Assembly (NCBI RefSeq): GCF_030295995.1
Contig: NZ_AP027365.1
Coordinates: 4,186,066 to 4,250,065, forward strand
Length of the DNA: 64,000 nt
Direction of reading: 5' to 3'
DNA from: Thalassotalea hakodatensis
GTDB taxonomy: Bacteria > Pseudomonadota > Gammaproteobacteria > Enterobacterales > Alteromonadaceae
In this document: positions 61,799-64,000 of the stretch, in pieces
Position numbering within the stretch: the first letter of the stretch is position 1
Layout of the letters: every line of letters starts with the position of its first letter
Notes under the pieces: model-generated
The model's database searches: none
What the model was told of the DNA's origin: nothing
The model's input: only the letters and a program-made list of their open reading frames with translations
Position numbers and translations under genes: made by a program

Positions 61799-63280
61799 AT
61801 GTTATATATAAAAAGGTTATTAGATAATAAAAAAATATCATGGGCCATCATTTTTATCATCGTGATCAGTGTCATTTCCATTAATGTACTTTTAGCGATA
61901 AAAACCATTGATGACTTATCCGATGTGCAAAAAAAAATGACCAACACCGGCGAAATTATCCTTAATTTAGACGAACTGCACAATTTAGTTTTATCAGCAG
62001 AAACTGGTCAACGTGGTTATTTACTCACTGAAGAAGAAATATATTTAAGACCTTATAAAGAGGCCATAGCGCAAGTTTTTAAACAAATCGCGTTGGTACG
62101 ACTGTTAGAATCTGACATCAAAAGTCAAACAAAGAAAATAGTTGAACTCTCTGACTTAGTTGAAATAAAAATGATAGAACTGAGCACAACAGTTGAGCTT
62201 GCATTGGATAACAAAGAAAAGCGCGCTATTGCGATGATATTGACAGGTCGAGGAAGAAATTTATACAAAGAAATGCAAGCTATCTTTAACGAAGTAAAAG
62301 ATCGTGAAGTTGCTTACCGTAATAATTTGTATCAAAGACTGGCACTTAACAAAAGAGAAGCAAAATTCACCTTTAGTATTTCTGCGATCACCAGCTTATT
62401 ACTGCTTGTTGGCCTTGGTGTACTTGTTCGACTTAATTATAGAAATGAATTACTCCACCGACAGTCTTTGGAAGATAAAAATAAAGAATTAATTGAAAAG
62501 GTAAACTTACGGACCAAAGAATTAACCATTTATTCTGAGGAGTTAACTAGAAGTAACCGTGAGTTAGAAGACTTCGCCTTTGTTGCTTCACATGACCTAC
62601 AAGAACCTTTACGTAAAATTAGAGCCTTTGGCGACAGACTAGCAACAAATTATAGCGAAGTTATAGACGAACGTGGTTTAGATTTCATAAGCCGTATGAA
62701 TAATGCCGCTTCGCGTATGTCTAATTTAATCAATGATCTATTAGAGTATTCACGAATTAATACCCGCGGAAAAGAGTTAGTAACCGTATCACTTGAACAA
62801 GTACTCACTGATGTGATTGACGATTTAGAAATAGCCATTCAAGAAAGTTCAGCAACGATAAAACATCAAGACTTACCTGAAATTAACGGGGATATAACGC
62901 AACTCAATCAGTTATTTTTAAACCTACTCAGTAATGCAATTAAGTTTAGACATAAAGATATTGCACCTCAAATTAATATTAGCCATCATCAAGAAACAGT
63001 CATCGACCCGATTTTACGCGCTGAAACTTTATGGCATATAATCACTGTAAGTGATAATGGCATTGGCTTTGAACAAGAATTTGAAGATAAAGTGTTTGTT
63101 CCTTTTCAACGTCTGCATGCTAGAACGGCTTATAAAGGAACGGGCATAGGTTTAGCCGTTTGTCGACGAATTATAGAGCGACATGGCGGTACAATTACCG
63201 TTAAAAGCCAAGTTAATAAAGGTAGCGAATTTACTATTCGAGTACCACATAACTATATAGCACCAACAACAGAAGCTTAA
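61799..63280 (+). CDS. CHASE3-domain sensor histidine kinase
   Basis: A 493-residue kinase: one membrane helix (about 14-34), a CHASE3 sensory domain (about 38-185, TGQRGYLLTEEEIYLRPY), a second membrane helix (about 190-212), a coiled coil, the DHp H-box FAFVASHDLQEPLRKIRAFGD (His265) and the ATPase core (LFLNLLSNAIKFRH, VSDNGIGFEQEFEDKVFVPFQRLH, GTGIGLAVCRRIIERHGG). It should phosphorylate the adjacent receivers in response to an extracytoplasmic cue. Confidence 0.93.
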   Translation: MLYIKRLLDNKKISWAIIFIIVISVISINVLLAIKTIDDLSDVQKKMTNTGEIILNLDELHNLVLSAETGQRGYLLTEEEIYLRPYKEAIAQVFKQIALVRLLESDIKSQTKKIVELSDLVEIKMIELSTTVELALDNKEKRAIAMILTGRGRNLYKEMQAIFNEVKDREVAYRNNLYQRLALNKREAKFTFSISAITSLLLLVGLGVLVRLNYRNELLHRQSLEDKNKELIEKVNLRTKELTIYSEELTRSNRELEDFAFVASHDLQEPLRKIRAFGDRLATNYSEVIDERGLDFISRMNNAASRMSNLINDLLEYSRINTRGKELVTVSLEQVLTDVIDDLEIAIQESSATIKHQDLPEINGDITQLNQLFLNLLSNAIKFRHKDIAPQINISHHQETVIDPILRAETLWHIITVSDNGIGFEQEFEDKVFVPFQRLHARTAYKGTGIGLAVCRRIIERHGGTITVKSQVNKGSEFTIRVPHNYIAPTTEA

Positions 63281-63303
63281 AATAACTAAAAGGAATCTGT
63301 TTC

Positions 63304-63759
63304 ATGAGAAAAAGCACACCAATTGTAATTTTAATGGCTGATGACGACGAAGATGATCGTTTACTTGCTCAAGATGCATTAATTGAAAGCAAAGTATTAA
63401 ACGAACTTCATTTTGTTGAAGACGGCGTTGAGCTCATCGAATATTTAACGCATCAAGGTAAATTTCAAGATCAGGCAAGCGCGCCTAGACCAGGCTTGAT
63501 ATTACTTGATTTGAATATGCCCCGTAAAGACGGACGTGAAGCCTTAAAAGAAATAAAAGCAAACCCGGCACTTAGAAGTATTCCTGTTGTGATTTTAACA
63601 ACTTCAAAACAAGAAGAAGACATGGTTAAAGGTTATGATCTTGGTGCTGCATCGTATATCACTAAACCCGTAAATTTTGAAGGGTTAGTAGAATTAATGA
63701 AAACGTTAGGTAAATATTGGGTGGAATTTGTTGAACTTCCCCCATCCGATTACGCTTAA
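63304..63759 (+). CDS. Single-domain response regulator (Rcp1-type receiver)
   Basis: A 151-residue receiver with the acidic pocket ADDDEDD, the phosphorylation site Asp69 in LILLDLNMPRKDGREAL and Lys in SYITKPVNFEGL. No output domain follows, as in Rcp1/CheY-type proteins. It is 23 bp after the kinase gene and likely its substrate or phosphate sink. Confidence 0.93.
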   Translation: MRKSTPIVILMADDDEDDRLLAQDALIESKVLNELHFVEDGVELIEYLTHQGKFQDQASAPRPGLILLDLNMPRKDGREALKEIKANPALRSIPVVILTTSKQEEDMVKGYDLGAASYITKPVNFEGLVELMKTLGKYWVEFVELPPSDYA

Positions 63760-63808
63760 CAAACAACGTCAACAATAGCCTAACAACGCATAAGTAAAAA
63801 ATTAAACT

Positions 63809-64000
63809 ATGTCTAAACAAGTTACACGCATACTATTGGTTGAAGACGATGAAGATGATTACATTCTCACGTGTGACTATCTTGAACAGATGCATAATCA
63901 TCACTTCGACATTGACTGGGTTGATAACTCTAATGAAGCTTTAGCATTGTTAAAAAAAAATAATCACGATATTTGCTTATTAGATTATCAACTCGGTGGG
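63809..64000 (+). CDS. Response-regulator N-terminus, truncated by window end
   Basis: The frame starts MSKQVTRILLVEDDEDDYIL and shows a receiver fold with the phosphorylation Asp in CLLDYQLGG at the very edge. The remainder lies outside; similar genes continue into kinase or c-di-GMP output domains. It is 49 bp after the previous receiver gene, in the same direction. Confidence 0.75.
   Translation, partial: MSKQVTRILLVEDDEDDYILTCDYLEQMHNHHFDIDWVDNSNEALALLKKNNHDICLLDYQLGG

Overview
The window is chromosomal DNA of a low-GC marine gammaproteobacterium, most likely Alteromonadales/Colwelliaceae (Colwellia or Thalassotalea-like). This is inferred from the housekeeping gene orders (hemX-hemY, fre-ubiD, trxA|rhlB-gppA, tatABCD-hemB, ftsYEX-rpoH), the AT-rich codon use, ectoine synthesis, and two short inverted-repeat elements that look like family-specific MITEs. 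No rRNA, tRNA, CRISPR array, prophage or complete IS element was recognised.

Region 1 (1-32.4 kb) is mostly core. It holds the 3' end of hemX, then hemY, a ChrA transporter whose last codons lie in a MITE-like element, arfA with a terminator-like hairpin over its stop codon, a DUF2982 protein, fre-ubiD, rho, and trxA divergent from rhlB-gppA. A long leftward operon follows: tatA-tatB-tatC-tatD-(7TM diguanylate cyclase)-hemB-EamA transporter. Next come a putative outer-membrane protein, a GAF-GAF-GGDEF-EAL protein, rpoH, ftsY-ftsE-ftsX (FtsY carries a 21-unit Glu-Pro hexanucleotide repeat), rsmD, a lipoprotein, a YjaG-like protein, a coiled-coil protein, a SapC-like protein, a membrane-anchored XRE regulator and pgi.

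Region 2 (32.7-44.6 kb) is accessory and osmoadaptive. The ectoine genes ectA-ectB-ectC, the ectoine-type aspartokinase and a sodium:solute symporter are flanked by two solute-binding-type proteins without permeases and by an orphan CheW beside a 194-bp MITE with an 8-bp target duplication. A periplasmic thioredoxin/CcdA pair, a secreted NTF2-DJ-1 fusion and a membrane AraC regulator follow.

Region 3 (44.9-49.5 kb) looks like a zinc-acquisition locus. Two identical Zur-like palindromes precede a TonB receptor with His-rich stretches, a His-rich lipoprotein resembling the zinc chaperone AztD, and a Zur-type Fur repressor.

Region 4 (49.5-60 kb) has an envelope-stress flavour: an MscS channel with a His/Asp-rich tail, an entericidin-like lipoprotein, a YihY/BrkB protein, a membrane dual-specificity phosphatase, a DUF502 protein, a two-BON-domain OsmY-like protein, AcnA, a MAPEG protein and a PagL-like lipid A deacylase.

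Region 5 (60.1 kb to the end) is a signalling cluster: an NtrC-type regulator, a roughly 76-residue peptide with only a histidine-kinase H-box, a CHASE3 histidine kinase, a stand-alone receiver, and a second receiver protein cut by the window edge.
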